The notes under the pieces are model-generated. The model made no database searches, was not told the origin of the DNA, and was given only the letters and a program-made list of their open reading frames with translations. A stretch of 64,000 nucleotides of DNA, taken from assembly GCF_000247695.1 (NCBI RefSeq), contig NW_004624800.1, positions 8,592,180 to 8,656,179 of the forward strand, in the 5' to 3' direction. This document shows, piece by piece, positions 49,596-62,925 of this stretch; position 1 is the stretch's first letter, and the number at the start of each line of letters is the position of its first letter. The DNA is from Heterocephalus glaber (taxonomy: Eukaryota > Chordata > Mammalia > Rodentia > Bathyergidae). The position numbers and the translations under genes are program-made.

Positions 49596-50639
49596 ACTCA
49601 AATATTTGAAAATTTTGTTGAATTTCAACCCAGATAAACACAAAGAGAAACATGCCAACTCACTACATAATCATTTGGTAAGAAATCATGTTAAAGAGTA
49701 AGTCTGTAATATCATCAGATAGCAGAAACTTCCCAGTGAAGTCAATGAAAGCCACAAAACAAAGGAACCACATAGGAAGACAAGAAGAAAAGGAAAGAAA
49801 AAGAAAGACTGCAAAACTGAATTCTATATCCAGCACAAATATCCTTTAGAAATAAAAGTAACATAGAAATATTTAAGACAAAAATGGAGGGAATTAATCA
49901 TCCCTATCTGTGTATATTAAGAAAGTTTTCACCACCAGGGAAATTTCACCGTATTGAAACTCCTATCTATGTGAAGAAATAAACACTGAACATAGTTCAT
50001 CTGTCAGTAAATATAAAAAATTTGTCCACGCTTTTACATTTTAAAACATTTATTACAACAATGGTAATACTTAATTGGAAGGCTTCTTGCCAATGAAGAG
50101 ATAGAATGTTGGACTATAAGTAGAAGAAAAGGTAGGGTGTGGGGCATAGAATACCGCAGTGAGTTCCTCCTGTCACCCCTAAAATGATATTATTTGAAAC
50201 CAGAAAACTCAATGAAAGGTCAGCCAACATCACCTGACTGTAAAAGGGAGATTTTGCAGGTAAAGGTGAAATTGTTTTCTGTAAAAGATAGAACAGTGAA
50301 TGTTTTCTGTGTTGCAGGCCATACCACCACTGTGGGATCTACTAAATTTTGTTGTTACCTGAAGAAGTCAGAGAAAGTATATAACGAAAGTGTGGCTGGG
50401 TTTCAATAAAAATGTATTAATAATAACTGATGGCAATCCTTTTGCAAGATCAACCTCTCAATAAATGAAATAGAAAAATCTGTGGATTTCATTGTATCTA
50501 AATACCTCTAGGAGCTTTTAGAAAAGATTTAAGTATATAGTGAGTGTGCACATATACTGCACATGGACCATCTGTAGAATTTGTGCATAAATTGTATGAC
50601 AAATACTTCCTTAGTATCTAGTCTCATATCTTCAATCTA

Positions 50640-51500
50640 CAGTTTTACTGCAATATTTTAAAAATGCAAATCTCATCCTATTTCCTCCCTGATCAGTAAC
50701 TTCTAGTTCCTCTCCATTGCCTAAGGAAATAAGTGACCCTGTCCTTCACACAGAAGTGGCAAACCTGGATGCACCCTCTGCCTACCACACCTCTCTCTCC
50801 ATGTATCCTGACCAGTATAACATAAGGATCAGTGTTCACAGTGCACATTTTACCATCTTCAGGGGGTGTGAGGCACCCTTCCAGCCGGCTTTCCTGATGA
50901 GAGGAAGAGGAACTCGCTCAACCACACAGAGTCCCCAGCAGACAGTCCTTAGCCATGATTCCTTTCTAGGAGTTTCCTGAGTTAAAAAGATTACTTTACC
51001 AAGGTTATGCCCCTCCCTGAGGTTGTGCAAATCCCATGACTGGACAACCTGAGGCCATCAAGGGCCAGAATCCTGCTCTGACCTGTGGAAAGACTGAAGT
51101 ATTTTCACAGCTCACTACAGGATTGGTAGAGGCCTTTGCTGAGATTACATTGAATCTCACTTCTCCCTCTGACTATTTTTTGTCTCACTCCTTTCCTTCC
51201 CTACTTTTTTCCAACCCCAAAGCATTCCCTAGTGTACTTCCTATCAACTTTTCTCCATCTCAGTATCTGTGTCCTGCAGAATCATGTCTGCTAAAAAACC
51301 TCCCTGGAACCAATTTCTTGGTGGTCCCCTCATTAGCAATAGGAGCTCCTTGTCCCTGCTTGGTAATTTGTGTTATTTTCATGCAGAGTTTGTGTCCTAT
51401 TGTAGCGTCTAATAGTCTCTATAGCCAAGTGACACCCATGTGTCTCTTTCTAGAATGCATAAAATGTTGTAGGAACAGCAGGTCAATTTTTAGATGACAA
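50640..51500 (-). repeat. Probable old L2-class fragment and unclassified flank
   Basis: atgcaaatctcatcctattt, cctctccattgcctaaggaa resembles the reverse of an L2 LINE 3' half. The following stretch holds a 153-codon plus frame (51036-51497) with no recognisable domain and a C/T-rich composition. I treat that frame as chance. Confidence 0.4.
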
Positions 51501-52880
51501 TATGCTGTTAAACCAAGAAATAATAATAGATTTTCTTGCTTGTTAGATTTACAGGTTGAAACCTTGAAGAAATGCATATGGAACTGTATATAAACTTTTG
51601 TTATGCATCAATTAAAGCAATAGGATGATTTGGTCAATGTAGCCAACAAGCAATACATACAATGAAAGAATAAGTAGAAATATGTCCAATTGGTTCTTTG
51701 GTGAGATTTAGAATATTTTTCCTAAGGTTCTCTCTGATAAAAACTCCAAAACAAATTTTCTTATGTTACAAATTTTTTGAAGAATTATGATTTTTCAGTA
51801 AGTAATTAATATACTCATTTCTTGAAACACAGTAGAATTTAGTGTCAAATTTAAAGACAGCAGAAATCTAAACAAGGAAAACATCAGTAAAACCTTGCTT
51901 TTTCCAGAAAGGTAGTGGAAAGAGTAGTGATTAACTTCAGGAGGAGAGTAAACTTCAGGCTTTCATGAGGAACATGGTAAAAAGGATCAATGTAGTTTCC
52001 TATTTGTCTTTGATCTATCAAGCATGTAATTTGGGGAAGTTGATTACTTTGTTCATTTGACTTGTGAAATGTATAAACTCTATCGATCCAAGGATTAGGA
52101 ATGACACCTGTTATACCACGAAAAATTATGGAAATAGTATGTAAGAGGGTGCAAGCATCTCCCAACATTCTGTAGGGTGCATAAATGAGCAAGTGTTCTT
52201 AATTCATCCTGGTTGAAACCAGGTAATGTTGAAGAGGAGGTGGAGATCGAGATGTTGACATTGAATTGTCATAATCTCTCAGTTTCTTAGGAGAATTAGA
52301 AAGAATCCTTTTTTGAAAATAACAGGGCCAATATTATCTAATGACTAGTTAGTAAATTGTTAGTGGTATTTGAAAGATGGGCACTTATTACAGAACACTT
52401 ATATCCTAACCAATAGGAATTCAGCTCCCTTCCCATTTTCTCTCTGTCCTCTCTCTCCTCTCCCCTCCTTGCCCACTCATCCCTCCATAGTTCATTCTCC
52501 TTGTATGTATGTGTTTCTGTTGCAAAGATACATGGAGTCTGTACCCTAGGGGTTGAGTTACTTGGGTAATAAATTACCCTAAAAAATCCAGATTGATTAA
52601 TGAACCTGGTACTCTGAATAGATATAATCAGTGCTCTGAACTCCTACGTCAGGACCATTTGGGTTGGTGTTTGTAAATCAGAACTTCTGGGAGGAAAGAG
52701 AAACAGAGTGGGTGGTTGGAGAGAGGGCATGGAGCTTTTTTCCTAATGATAAATGGCTCCTGAATAAACATGACACTGAAGTTGGCGATTGTAATGTCAC
52801 CAGAGACTTGGAGCCTAGATTTTAATTTAGAAGAAAATGGTGAAAAAAATTTCAATTAAAGATAGAACTACCTTTAATAA
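51500..52880. other. Intron, nothing firmly recognised
   Basis: AT-rich with a short C/T-rich patch at 52425-52500. No gene. Confidence 0.4.
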
Positions 52881-52889
52881 CTGTCTGAG

Positions 52890-54440
52890 AAATATGTATC
52901 AGATGAAAAGAATGAATTGAAAAGGAGACTCCAGGCAAGACAGCGTTATAAGCTCAGGTTTAGAGGTCGCCTTCTGCTTCAAATACACAATATTTTTAGA
53001 TAAGATAGATAAAAAGAAAACTGAAAAGACATAGCTAGGATCAAAAATAAGATAAACATCTCCATGCACATGAAAGACAGTTACAATGTGAAGCAGTGAG
53101 TAGAGCTGACTTTGAGGCCTGCTGGAGTGAGGGTCTGGGGACATTCAGAGGCCACTGGGCATTTGACTGTCACAGAGAAGTGGTGCAGGGAAGTTTCCCG
53201 TGTGTATGAGACAGGACCCTAGGGTCAGGGCTGCAAACTAAGATTGGTTCAGGTCTAACTTGCTTGTGAAAACAGACTGAAAAACACTGCTTACTCACTG
53301 GGAGATTTGGGCTCTATGAGACTCTGTGTCCATTACTAGCCAGGAGGCTCCCACTGGTGGAGAGCCTAGACCTACAGTTTCCTAATAACACTGATGAGCC
53401 AAGGCATGGGTCAGGTACTGCAATGAAAGATGTGGTTTTAGGTTGGGGCTTCTAGGACCCTGGGCAAAGAACGATGGAGAAGATAGGAAAGGAGAGGAGA
53501 AGAGGGGAGTGGAGGGGAGTGGAGGGGAGTGGAGAGGAGAAAAGAGGAACAGGGTATGTATGTCTGGAGAGAGAGAGCGAGCAAGAGAAAGCACCCAAAA
53601 GTTCTAATCACATGAAAAAAACTAAACTAAATCAAGAATTTAGCATAAAATAATATACAATACCATTTGAAGCCACTGGAAATCAGTATAATTTAACTTC
53701 TCAAAAATATAAAATAGCAAATACTAGGGATTGAAAACAGCATAATTATCAGATATAATGGAAGAAATAAAACATTTACAGACACTGAAAAAAGTAAAAG
53801 TGATCTTGGAAATAAAAAAGTACTTGTTGATAGAAAAAATCTCATCAGAGTAAATTCTATCCATTTTATATATAATTGGATAGAATATAAACAGATAAAG
53901 ATAATAATGTAATGTTCTCAATATTGCAATAAAAAGAGCCCCAGAGCCCTGACACCATGAATTTTAAAAATATTCCTAAACATTGAAAAGAATATGTAAT
54001 GTGAGCATATTATTGAAAACTGAATCAGGGTGTACAAATGAAAGTTGATCTGAATGAAAAAGATTGATGAAGTGTGACATTAAAAAATATAAAGCGTGAG
54101 CACATAATTGAGAATTATCTCACTGTTACAAAATAATAGGCATCTTAGGAAGTGCTAAAGGAACTTGCTAATGAGCTCAGATTTACAGCAGGACACAAAC
54201 AGCTGCAAGGATAGAAGAGAAGTTGGATAAATAGACCTCAGCAAAATGTACATACTTTTTGATCAGAGTAATTGAAGAAGGGAGCTTTATCCACTAATGA
54301 ACATCTGTCATACATTGCAGGAAACAGCAGTGTCACAGTCATTGCTAAAATATAGATAAATTAGTGCCTACAGAAAGCAACATTAAAACAAAAGGGCTTA
54401 AAGCTATTTTTGAAACAAAACAGAGGGAAAAAAAAAGATC
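52890..54440 (+). repeat. Possible old L1 5' region, decayed
   Basis: The less AT-rich stretch 53080-53470 followed by A-rich text (cataattatcagatataatg, gaaataaaacatttacagac) resembles the 5' UTR to ORF1 transition of an old L1. The assignment is tentative. Confidence 0.3.
53477..53548 (+). repeat. Purine-rich tract with GGAGGGGAGT tandem repeats
   Basis: The 10-mer ggaggggagt occurs in tandem at 53511-53530 with near copies on either side (agaggggagt, ggagaggaga). The tract is all purine on the plus strand for about 70 bp. Confidence 0.9.
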
Positions 54441-54444
54441 TGAT

Positions 54445-55585
54445 TGTCTCCCATTTTTACCTCCACCAGGAACCACATCAGTTTTCAAATGGCTCTGGTG
54501 ATGGCAACACTTAATCACGTACAAGGAATTCTCTCCTGGGACAAGTTAAGATCTAGCGGGACATACACAGCTGCAATAACTTTTTTGAAGCATTCAAATC
54601 CAGATTATATCCCAAAGGATATAATTCATAAGTGTAATCTAAACTTCATTGACTGTTTATGAAAGCTGTTGGCAGAAAAGAAAGATAAGTAAAAAGCAGC
54701 AACAACAAAATATAGACAGGGAATCTTTTTTTAAAGTCTTTTAAGTGAATTGTCAATATTTAGAATAAAAGAGAAATGGAGATCTAGAGACAGTGGAGGT
54801 GGTGTCCATGAGTTAAAAGGATTTCCTTCTTGAATCAGGTCCTTATTTAATAAAACTGAATAAATTACAAAGATTTATCACTAACTTAATTACAGTAAGG
54901 CATCTGGCAAAATCTCTGATAAGTGTAATGGTAAAATGTGGGAGATAAAAGCTGTAGGTAACTTTAAAAATAGCTAATAATAATGCCCCAGATATGTTGA
55001 TTAATGACCATGTCAACTTGAAGAGAGTTCTCTAATGGTGTTCCACAGGCTTTCTTCCTGTATATTGTCATTTCTAATATTTTTATTATTTAAGGCATGA
55101 AAGACATGCTTATAAAATTTGTCCATTACATAAAGCTAGTAAAGAGATCTAACAGGATAACTAACTGAAGTATGATCTAAAATATTTTTGACTGGCTAGA
55201 ATTCTGAACACAAACCAGCACAATTTGTTGTAACATCAATAAGATACCCATTATCAGCTTTATGCTTAAAAATATATAATGATTAGAAATGATTATGTGA
55301 CCTGAATTAAATTTATGGATAATATGATGTTCAGTTATGGCATCTAATTATTTTTTTTCTAGCCAATTGACACTTTATTTTTCCAGCTGACACTCACACA
55401 GATGTTACTATCCACTCCCTGACCCTAGCATGAGGTTCCACCCATGACCCAGAGGAGCAGGTTTCCTTTTTTCTCCCTAAGACAGCATGGACACCCTTAT
55501 CTCAACAAGACAGTACATGCTTACCAACTGGCACTAGCACATGTGCTGTGGAACCTGCTCTCTTGCAGGTAAAAATAAATAAAGA
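54445..55585. other. Intron, nothing recognised
   Basis: AT-rich to 55350. 55380-55570 is less AT-rich (ccctgaccctagcatgaggt, acccagaggagcaggtttcc) but matches nothing I know. Confidence 0.4.
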
Positions 55586-55586
55586 T

Positions 55587-56471
55587 AAAAATACTAAACA
55601 ACCCAATTGCAATCAGTGAAATTAAAAACATAATTAAAAATTTACCAACAAAGAAAAGCCCAGGTCCTGATGGCTTCACTCCTGAATTCTACAAGACATT
55701 TAGAGAAGAACTATCGCCACTACTCTTTAAACTTTTCAATGAAATTGAAAGGGGAGCAATACTCCCAAATTCATTCTTGGAAGCAAGTGTTACTTTGATT
55801 CCAAAACCAGGGAAAGATTCAACCAAAAAAGAGAACTACAAGCCAATCTCACTAATGAACATAGATGCAAAAATCCTCAATAAGATACTGGCAAACAGAA
55901 TACAGAAGATCATCAAGATCATACACTCTGAGCAAGTCAGATTTATCCCAGCGATGCAAGGATGGTTCAACATACATAAATCAATAAATGTAATACACTG
56001 TATTAACAGAGTCAAGGACAAAAACCATATGATCATCTCAATAAATGTAGAAAAAGCATTCGATAAAATTCAACACTCATTCATGATAAAAACCCTGCAG
56101 AAAATTAGAATAGAGGGTCTTTATCTCAATTTGATAAAGACTATCTATGAAAAACCAACAGCCAACATCATACTAAATGGTCAAAAACTGAAAACCTTAA
56201 TGCTAAAATCAGGAACAAGACAAGGATGCCCACTATCACCACTCCTTTTCAATATAGTTTTGGAAACATTAGCCACGGTAATTAGACAAGAGAAAGAAAT
56301 AAAGGGAATAATGATAGGAAAGGAAGAAGTTAAACTGTCATTATTTGCTGATTATATGATACTTTATATTGAAGACCCAAAAAACTCCATCAAAAGACTT
56401 TTAGAATTAACTGACTGATGCTGGATACAAGGTAAACACTCAAAAATCAATAGCCTTCTTGTACACATATA
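55587..56471 (+). mobile_element. L1 ORF2 reverse-transcriptase fragment, inactive
   Basis: A frame open from 55591 to 56418 encodes about 275 residues of L1 ORF2. The reverse-transcriptase blocks appear in order: [82 protein letters not shown] and [15 protein letters not shown]. The catalytic motif reads F-A-D-Y (Tyr codon 56353-56355) where active elements have F-A-D-D, so a metal-binding aspartate is lost. A frameshift and TGA at 56416 follow. The next block (AGYKVNTQKSIAFLYT) continues in another frame to about 56470, where the element ends. The endonuclease, 3' half and tail are missing. Confidence 0.93.
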
Positions 56472-56474
56472 ATT

Positions 56475-57003
56475 CTTTGCAGGGAAATATTTGATATATC
56501 TTATTAAGTCCTCACAGCTACCCATCACAGATAGATACAGAGTATGTAACAACACCATCCAGCTACATAAAGAAATCACTGCTAGCAACTCTTAAGCTCC
56601 TCTTTGTTCCTTTTCCAAAAATGGCCATGTCTTTCCTTCTCAATGAATTGACCCAGTGTTTTATCCATGGGGTTGTAGCAATAGGCCTCTCATTTTTTCT
56701 GCCTGCTGACAGTGGACTGTATAACCCTCTTTATCTGTTGTCACTATAGTCATGTGAATATTTCTAATTCAGAGCTATTATGAATGTGGATGCTATCATC
56801 ATTCTTGTTTATTTTTCTGAGTGTTTCACTATGTGTGCATTTCTTTCGGGTTTATACCCAAGGGAAGAACTGTGCATCCAATAAATTGAATTGTTTCTTT
56901 CTAAGTAAGTCAGCTAAGCCAGTTTCCCAATAGTTGAACCAATTTTACCCCCTACCAGTAGTGATAAAATTTCTGCTGTTCTAAAGCCTTGACCAAACAT
57001 AGT
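56475..57003. other. Intron; short old repeat stretch
   Basis: gagctattatgaatgtggat, gtgtttcactatgtgtgcat and ctcgtacccaagggaag-like text at 56770-56960 resembles another old reverse-oriented L1 end. No gene. Confidence 0.35.
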
Positions 57004-57020
57004 ATTGTTAACTTTCTTTT

Positions 57021-57114
57021 TCTTTCTTTTTTTTTTTTTTGGTACCCGGGATTGAACTCGGGTCCTTGTGCTTTCAAGGCAGGCAGCGGAACCACTGAGC
57101 TAAATCCCCGGCCC
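57021..57114 (-). mobile_element. tRNA-derived SINE, minus, 17-bp target duplication
   Basis: ggtacccgggattgaactcg ... gagctaaatccccggccc. Flanks attgttaactttctttt (57004-57020) and attgttacctttctttt (57115-57131), one mismatch. Confidence 0.95.
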
Positions 57115-57334
57115 ATTGTTACCTTTCTTTTATAGTGTAGTTTTAATAATCTAGCCCCCTGTGAATATGCTTTTCATTTTTCTGATAACTACCCTTATTG
57201 TGTTGATCCTGAAGCTTATTACAAAGCTATTGTTAGTGAAGGCATAAAGGTTAATAGTAAAAGGATAGAGAAATAAACCAAATAAACAATTACAGATTAC
57301 TGAAAGAAAACGACATACATAATGAGCATATCAG

Positions 57335-57830
57335 CACTTGATCTAGACAGAAGCCATCATATATTATTTACAATAAAACATTCAGGGTCAATTAGATATC
57401 CACATGGAAAAGAAAAAAGAAAATGTGGATCTGTTCTGCACAAAACTAATGAAATCACTTTTAAAATATATAGATCCAATTGCAAAAGTGGGACATTAAA
57501 CATCTTGAAAATATCAGAAAATGGAATATTATTTTTTCGTGGTTGGGAAAGATTTCTTAAATCAGACTCAGAAATCACCACCTACAAGGACAAATTAGAT
57601 TATATTAAAATTAGAAACATGATTATCAAAACTAGTGACTATTAGATGAGTGAAGCCTCACCATAGATTTGGGAATATATTGCTAAACTTATAACCAACA
57701 AAATGCTTAGATCCAAATTGTATAAATAATTAGAAACATTCAGACAACTCAATAAAAATGGGCAAAAATTATAAAGGTAGTCCACAAAAGAGGACTACAA
57801 TCTATAAAACATACGACAACAGTGATTAAA
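57335..57830 (+). mobile_element. Ancient L1 ORF2 C-terminal remnant, plus
   Basis: tttcttaaatcagactcaga, aaggacaaattagattatat, taaaattagaaacatgatta, acaactcaataaaaatgggc, ggtagtccacaaaagagga are L1 ORF2 3' landmarks in order. The 107-codon frame at 57322-57645 is the least broken piece. No catalytic region. Confidence 0.65.
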
Positions 57831-58208
57831 TTCATGTGATAAACCTTTTAAGAAAGATAATTTAAAAGCTAAGAATGCTAAAAGAGAATAACCAAAATAA
57901 TGAAGGGGTTGAATTTCACAGTATTTTTCTGAAGAGACTAAACATGGTTAAGGTTTGTCAGTGAAAACTAAGAAGTGAGGTAATTTCCATTTGCTACCAT
58001 TTAAGGGAATAGTGATACAAGGTTTTCCAATAATGAAACAGTAACACCACACATTCCCAAAGTACACATTTTTATGTATAGGTAATTCAGGTAGATTTCA
58101 AAATTTAAAATTAATCTTTGCTTAAAGTGAAAAATTGTTGATTCAGTAGGTTCAATTGTATTTATCTGTCTGTAAATAATTCATTCTACTACTAATTGTT
58201 TGCTTTTT

Positions 58209-58246
58209 GAGTGTGTTTGTGTATGCACCTGTGTGTGTGTGTATGC
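58209..58246 (+). repeat. (TG)n microsatellite, interrupted
   Basis: GTGTGT runs broken by TATGCACC, next to an old tRNA-derived SINE end. Confidence 0.85.
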
Positions 58247-58249
58247 GCG

Positions 58250-58313
58250 TGCTGCTGACAATTAAACACAGACAAGTGCCCCACCACTGGGCTGCAACTC
58301 TAGTGCTTGTTTC
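58250..58313 (-). mobile_element. Old ID-like SINE scrap, minus
   Basis: The reverse complement reads tagagttgcagcccagtggt then ggggcacttgtctgtgtttaa, the A-box to B-box order of an ID-type element. It is clearly older than and distinct from the ggccggggattt family. Confidence 0.6.
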
Positions 58314-61300
58314 CATTCTTATTTGGACCAAAGAAAGGAACTGTTTTCACAAATTTGAAACAAACACTTTGCTGAAAGGAAAATAAAATTTTCTTATTAA
58401 TTATATTGTTTCCTTCAAGGGTTCAACATACTATAGTAAGATAATTTTCCAGGATGGCTCTTTACAAAACTGATAATATCCAAATACGACATATATTATT
58501 AAGATTTCTTGCAATTAGGCAAACTTAAGCACAATCTATCAATCTGAGGCTTTTGTTTACATATTTACTTTACATGAAAATCACTGAGTGTGAGAAATAG
58601 ATTTGCTGCTAAGTGAATTCAGTTTCAGACCATTTAAAAGTATTTCAGAGAATTTCTCAGGTCAATTTTCTTGTAAGATATTTGAACTAAGGATGTCAAT
58701 TTATTTTTAAAATGTCAAATCCTACCTTCAGATTATGTTATAGGAAATGAGAAATGAGAACCAGGCAGAAGACCTCCATCACTGTGCAAAAACTACGTAA
58801 AGTAGTGTTTGAAGCTAATGTAAATTCACACCTAAGTTTGATCAACTTCTGGTTCTGTATGAAAGACACCGAGATCCAAACAGGAGGCCAGCCAGGGCCA
58901 GAGCGAAAGCTAACGTGTATTTTTTAATTGTTATATTATTTTATACACATTATTTACACTTACCATTTTATACTGGATTTTTACACTATATACAATGTAA
59001 AATAATAAACTAATATGATAATATAAAATAAAAATAAGTAAGTTTAAAAATCGTGAATATGCATAGCTTGTAATTTTAAAATTCACACAGTATAGAGCAT
59101 GTATGGTCATATTTTTTCTAATGTTCTGGCAATATTATCACAAGAGACAATATACTTTCTTGTGCATTACTTTAGATTGTGGCATTAGATGAAAATATTA
59201 CCATAATCAGAAGTCGGTGTGACACATTTTGTAAATATTAAAATAAATATCACCAACAAGAGAATGGAGCATCACCAATTTAGCTCTCTATTACTGGAGA
59301 TACTCAAGTGAAAGCTAGTTAATCAGAATTATTGCAGGAGGGCAAAAATACATTAAATAAGAGAATGGACTAAGGGTCTTTAATTTCATTTACAAATAAA
59401 GTTGAAATGAAATGCAAACAATTATGTTAAAATCATTCGTGGTGCTATCAAGTGGTTTTAATTCGTTATAGAGGTTATGGTTGATCTTTTTTTTTCTAAT
59501 ATTGAGGGGTGTTATTTACACTATTTTCAAGTAACACTTGACCGTATATAATTTTTATTGTCAATGAGTTTGTTCATTTCCATTCTTTGCTGTGAACAAT
59601 CCCTCCGATTAATTTACTTAGCAAGTATTTATAGAGAACTTCTATATGTAAGCCATGAGGGGTTTCTTTAAAAGAATTCTTCATTAGCAATTTTAAATAT
59701 ACTTTAAAATTAATGTTAAATAATATTAAAGATATACTTGAGGATTCAATGTATTCATTTGGAAAATGTAAAAAGTTCTTTATTTAATAAAGGTTTTATA
59801 TCATGGGAAATCAAAATTTAAATATATTTTTAATGAGTACCAAAATGATTTCTTGACTGTGGAAAAAACAAGGACAAATGAAAATAATAAACTAAGTCTA
59901 AGTCAGTGAAAAGATGCTTCCTCTTCCGGCCAGTAGGAGTAATGTTGCTGTGTGGTTTCCCCTAAAGGATATCAGGAAACAGGAGGACTCCCTGTAACCT
60001 CCCCTCCCCAGTATTTCCTTCCTGACTGCACTTTTAAATGCAGTCAAGGATGAGGAGGATCTCAATTGTTGGGACAGGCATAGTTGTTTCTAAGAAATTC
60101 AATGTTGTGTGGGCAGGAAATCATATTTCTATGTGCAAATCTACAGCTCCACTGTATTTTGTCATCTTTGGCATATGTTCCTATTAAAGTCTGAAGAATT
60201 TTTCAAATGTCATCATTAATTAAAATACTTGTGCAGCTTCTCTAGCCAAATAAATGCCCATTCACTGACATACTTCACAAAATGACATCATTTATAGGAT
60301 GTTATTCTTCCTGATTAAAAAAGAATAGAGAAAAAAATTCATTTTTAGGTAGCTCCTCTCCAAGAATGCTGCATGGCAGAGATGTTCAAAATAACTTTTT
60401 GGGTTAGAAAAGGCTTCAGAGCTCAACCATACAATATTTATTCCTAAGGTAACAAATAAATCTACCTTCTATTTGGAGGGAATACTGAAGAAAGGAAATC
60501 ACTATAGAAGTTAATTAAAGAACAAAGCCTAGTGAGGTATAAGGAAACCCTCAGTATCATGAAGTTTGTGAAGCCTAGGATTTCTACTCATCATTTTATA
60601 ACTATTGCCTGGCACAAAAACATAGACATAACGGGTATTCAATAAATACCTTTAAAAGATATGAATACAAGAAAAAGTTAAAAATGAATGTAAGAATGAA
60701 TTAACTGATAAATACATAATATTCTGGAAATAAAATCCTGAAACAAGAAGGAAAATCCTTGGGTCCAATTGTATGGGTATGCAAGAAAGGTGGAGATCAT
60801 AAGAGACAAACTGTACTTCAATAAAAAATAATTCCTTAATTGTAGTGGTTTTTCATTCCATTTTTAGTGAAGAAATATTTAGAAGTTTTGGGTTGGGTAC
60901 TTGCTGTATTTTATTGTAGATATTATTGTTGGTGTAGTGTATATTTAGGAATTCTTATTAAATACATCTAACTTCAGTCTTTAAAAATCCCATTGCTTGT
61001 ATGCATACATTAAATCTTCTTAAAATTAACTATTTAGCCATTGTCTTTGCAAAGTCCTTGGACTATATCAAAATTCTAATAGTTGTAGTGGACAGACTTA
61101 AAAAAAGAGCATATTCTTAAAATTCAGCGTTAACAAATTTTTCTTGGCTCACAGCAATTGCTCCTGCATTAGCAAGTTCCATCCTGTGAAAATGATCATG
61201 ATCAGTGCCTCACCTTCTTGGGAATCATCAGCCTATGTGGGTCTGGAGAGTGAGTGGACAGGGTAGTCTTAGGAGAGGGGAAAAAACAAGGACTTCCTCA

Positions 61301-62642
61301 GTGACTCAGGAAGAATGGGCCATCTTGGTATGGCTCTGATTCCCAGGACACTTCTCTAAGTGGGTACAGAAATTAAAGTGAAAGTTTTAAGAATTCAGAT
61401 TGAACTCACTACAGTGAGAAATTTCTTAAATTTATGAGGGGCCTTGTAGCTACATTACTAGCATTAGATGAATTTCAAAATAAATTCGCATGGATATTGT
61501 CAAAACCTGATCTTCATATAGTATTTTGTGTAAAATGTTATTTGGTATTTTTATCTTCACATAAGAATAAAAATGGTCAGAAGACCATTTACAAATGCAA
61601 TGTTAGAGCTGGTAGCTAAATATAGTTTATCATTTGTTAGAAAAATAATTAGAGATGCAAATAATATCTCAATGCCATCTGTCCCAGGGATTCCTTTCCT
61701 GAAGCGTTATTATTTCCTGGGGTAGTGGTCTACACTAAAAGAAATCTTTGAAGAAATGAAGAATGGCAAAAAAAGAAATCCATACATTCGTGCATTAACA
61801 AAATTTGTTATTCTACGTGCGAGAATAAAATAACAGTGATACATGCAAATAATACATGCAATTGTATGCAATATATACAGTAGTATATTCAGTTGACATA
61901 TAAAAATTTTATACATAGAAACTACATATACAAAAATTAATGTGATGATGTAAATTGCTAATGATCTATACAATAATATAAAAATGTACTATATGCAATT
62001 ATTTTTAAGTAAGTCTATCATATATAAAAATAAGGGACAAGGAGGCCATTTCCCATTGAAATATGATAATTGAGACATGTTTTTCACTGACTTGAAGTAA
62101 GTGAAAATTGCTTTGTATCTCCACTTTTTATATTTGTACACTCAACCTCAATGTATGATACTATAATTTCAAATGCTTGAAAACATAAGTTATAAAATTA
62201 AGAATTTCTTTGCCTTAGTTCCAGTTTTCTTTCCAGGAAGAAAAAACAAAGGATTATTTTCAAGATCAATATAGTTAAATATAATATTTCCTTTGAGATT
62301 TAACTCAAAGGTCTTTTATGGGTCCTCTGATCATTCTTACAACTCTCACATAGTGAAAGACTCCCTCCTCTTCGATCAGTGATTTGTACATACATTATTT
62401 ATTCCAATCCCAGTTACCAGCATTATGTCCTTTCCAAGTTCATTCTATATGACATACAGTAGACTTTTAAAAAATTCATACTATAACTATAGAATCTGAA
62501 ATAGTAAAAAGGAGAGAGTTTTGACATTCCTATACTAGCAAGATAAAGTATTTCACCAAAAACTTTGTGGGTAAATTTTGATATAAACTGAAAATATTTA
62601 TAGTAGTCCTACCTCCCTAGGTGCCAAATGATTAATGAAATA

Positions 62643-62670
62643 ACACATACACACACTCACACACACACAT
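62643..62670 (+). repeat. (CA)n microsatellite, interrupted
   Basis: ACAC runs broken by AT and TC. Confidence 0.9.
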
Positions 62671-62698
62671 ATTCCATGTGTACTTTAAATTAGCTATA

Positions 62699-62795
62699 TG
62701 GGCCTGGGATTTAGCTCAGTGGTTCTGCCACCTGCCTCACAAGTGCAAGGATCCGAGTTCGATCCCCAGTACCAAAATAAATAAATAAATAAATA
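62699..62795 (+). mobile_element. tRNA-derived SINE with (AAAT)n tail
   Basis: gggcctgggatttagctcag, B box GAGTTCGATCCCC, then about five AAAT units. No clear target duplication. Confidence 0.93.
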
Positions 62796-62925
62796 ATCTA
62801 TAGATTAATCATAATATTAAATACAATGTAGATTCTGTATAATATTTGTTAGACTGCATTGTTTAGGGAATGATGATTAAAAAAATGTCAGCTCATATTT
62901 ATTGCAGGTGAAGTTTTTTTTTTTT

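Larger units (their letters stand above)
47500..50020 (+). mobile_element. Old L1M-like 5' region and ORF1 remnant, split by younger insertions
   Basis: Before the breaks: ccataatgtccagtataaaa, aaaacatgactcataatcaa, aacagagatgtggaaattat, cagacaaagaatttgaaatg (48200-48360). After the breaks: ataatggttgaaatttat, agatagcagaaacttccc, actgaattctatatccagca, aaatatcctttagaaata (49540-49860). These are the ORF1-region landmarks of an ancient mammalian L1, in order. An L1 tail (48421-48860) and an LTR (48949-49313) interrupt it. The part before about 48120 is less certain. A 128-codon minus frame at 47537-47923 is antisense to this. Confidence 0.6.
57835..62640. other. AT-rich intron, few features
   Basis: Apart from the (TG)n run and old ID scrap at 58.2 kb I see no gene or classifiable repeat. 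The region 61790-62030 is very AT-rich with short ATGCAA and ATATAC repeats. Confidence 0.4.

Noticed and set aside
51036..51497. 153-codon plus frame
   Set aside because: C/T-rich composition gives few stop codons, no domain is recognised, and adjacent sequence resembles an old L2-class repeat.
8875..62795. tRNA-like sequences with A and B boxes, possible tRNA genes
   Set aside because: All share one SINE head and tail with target duplications, and none folds into an intact tRNA with a proper acceptor stem as far as I can see.
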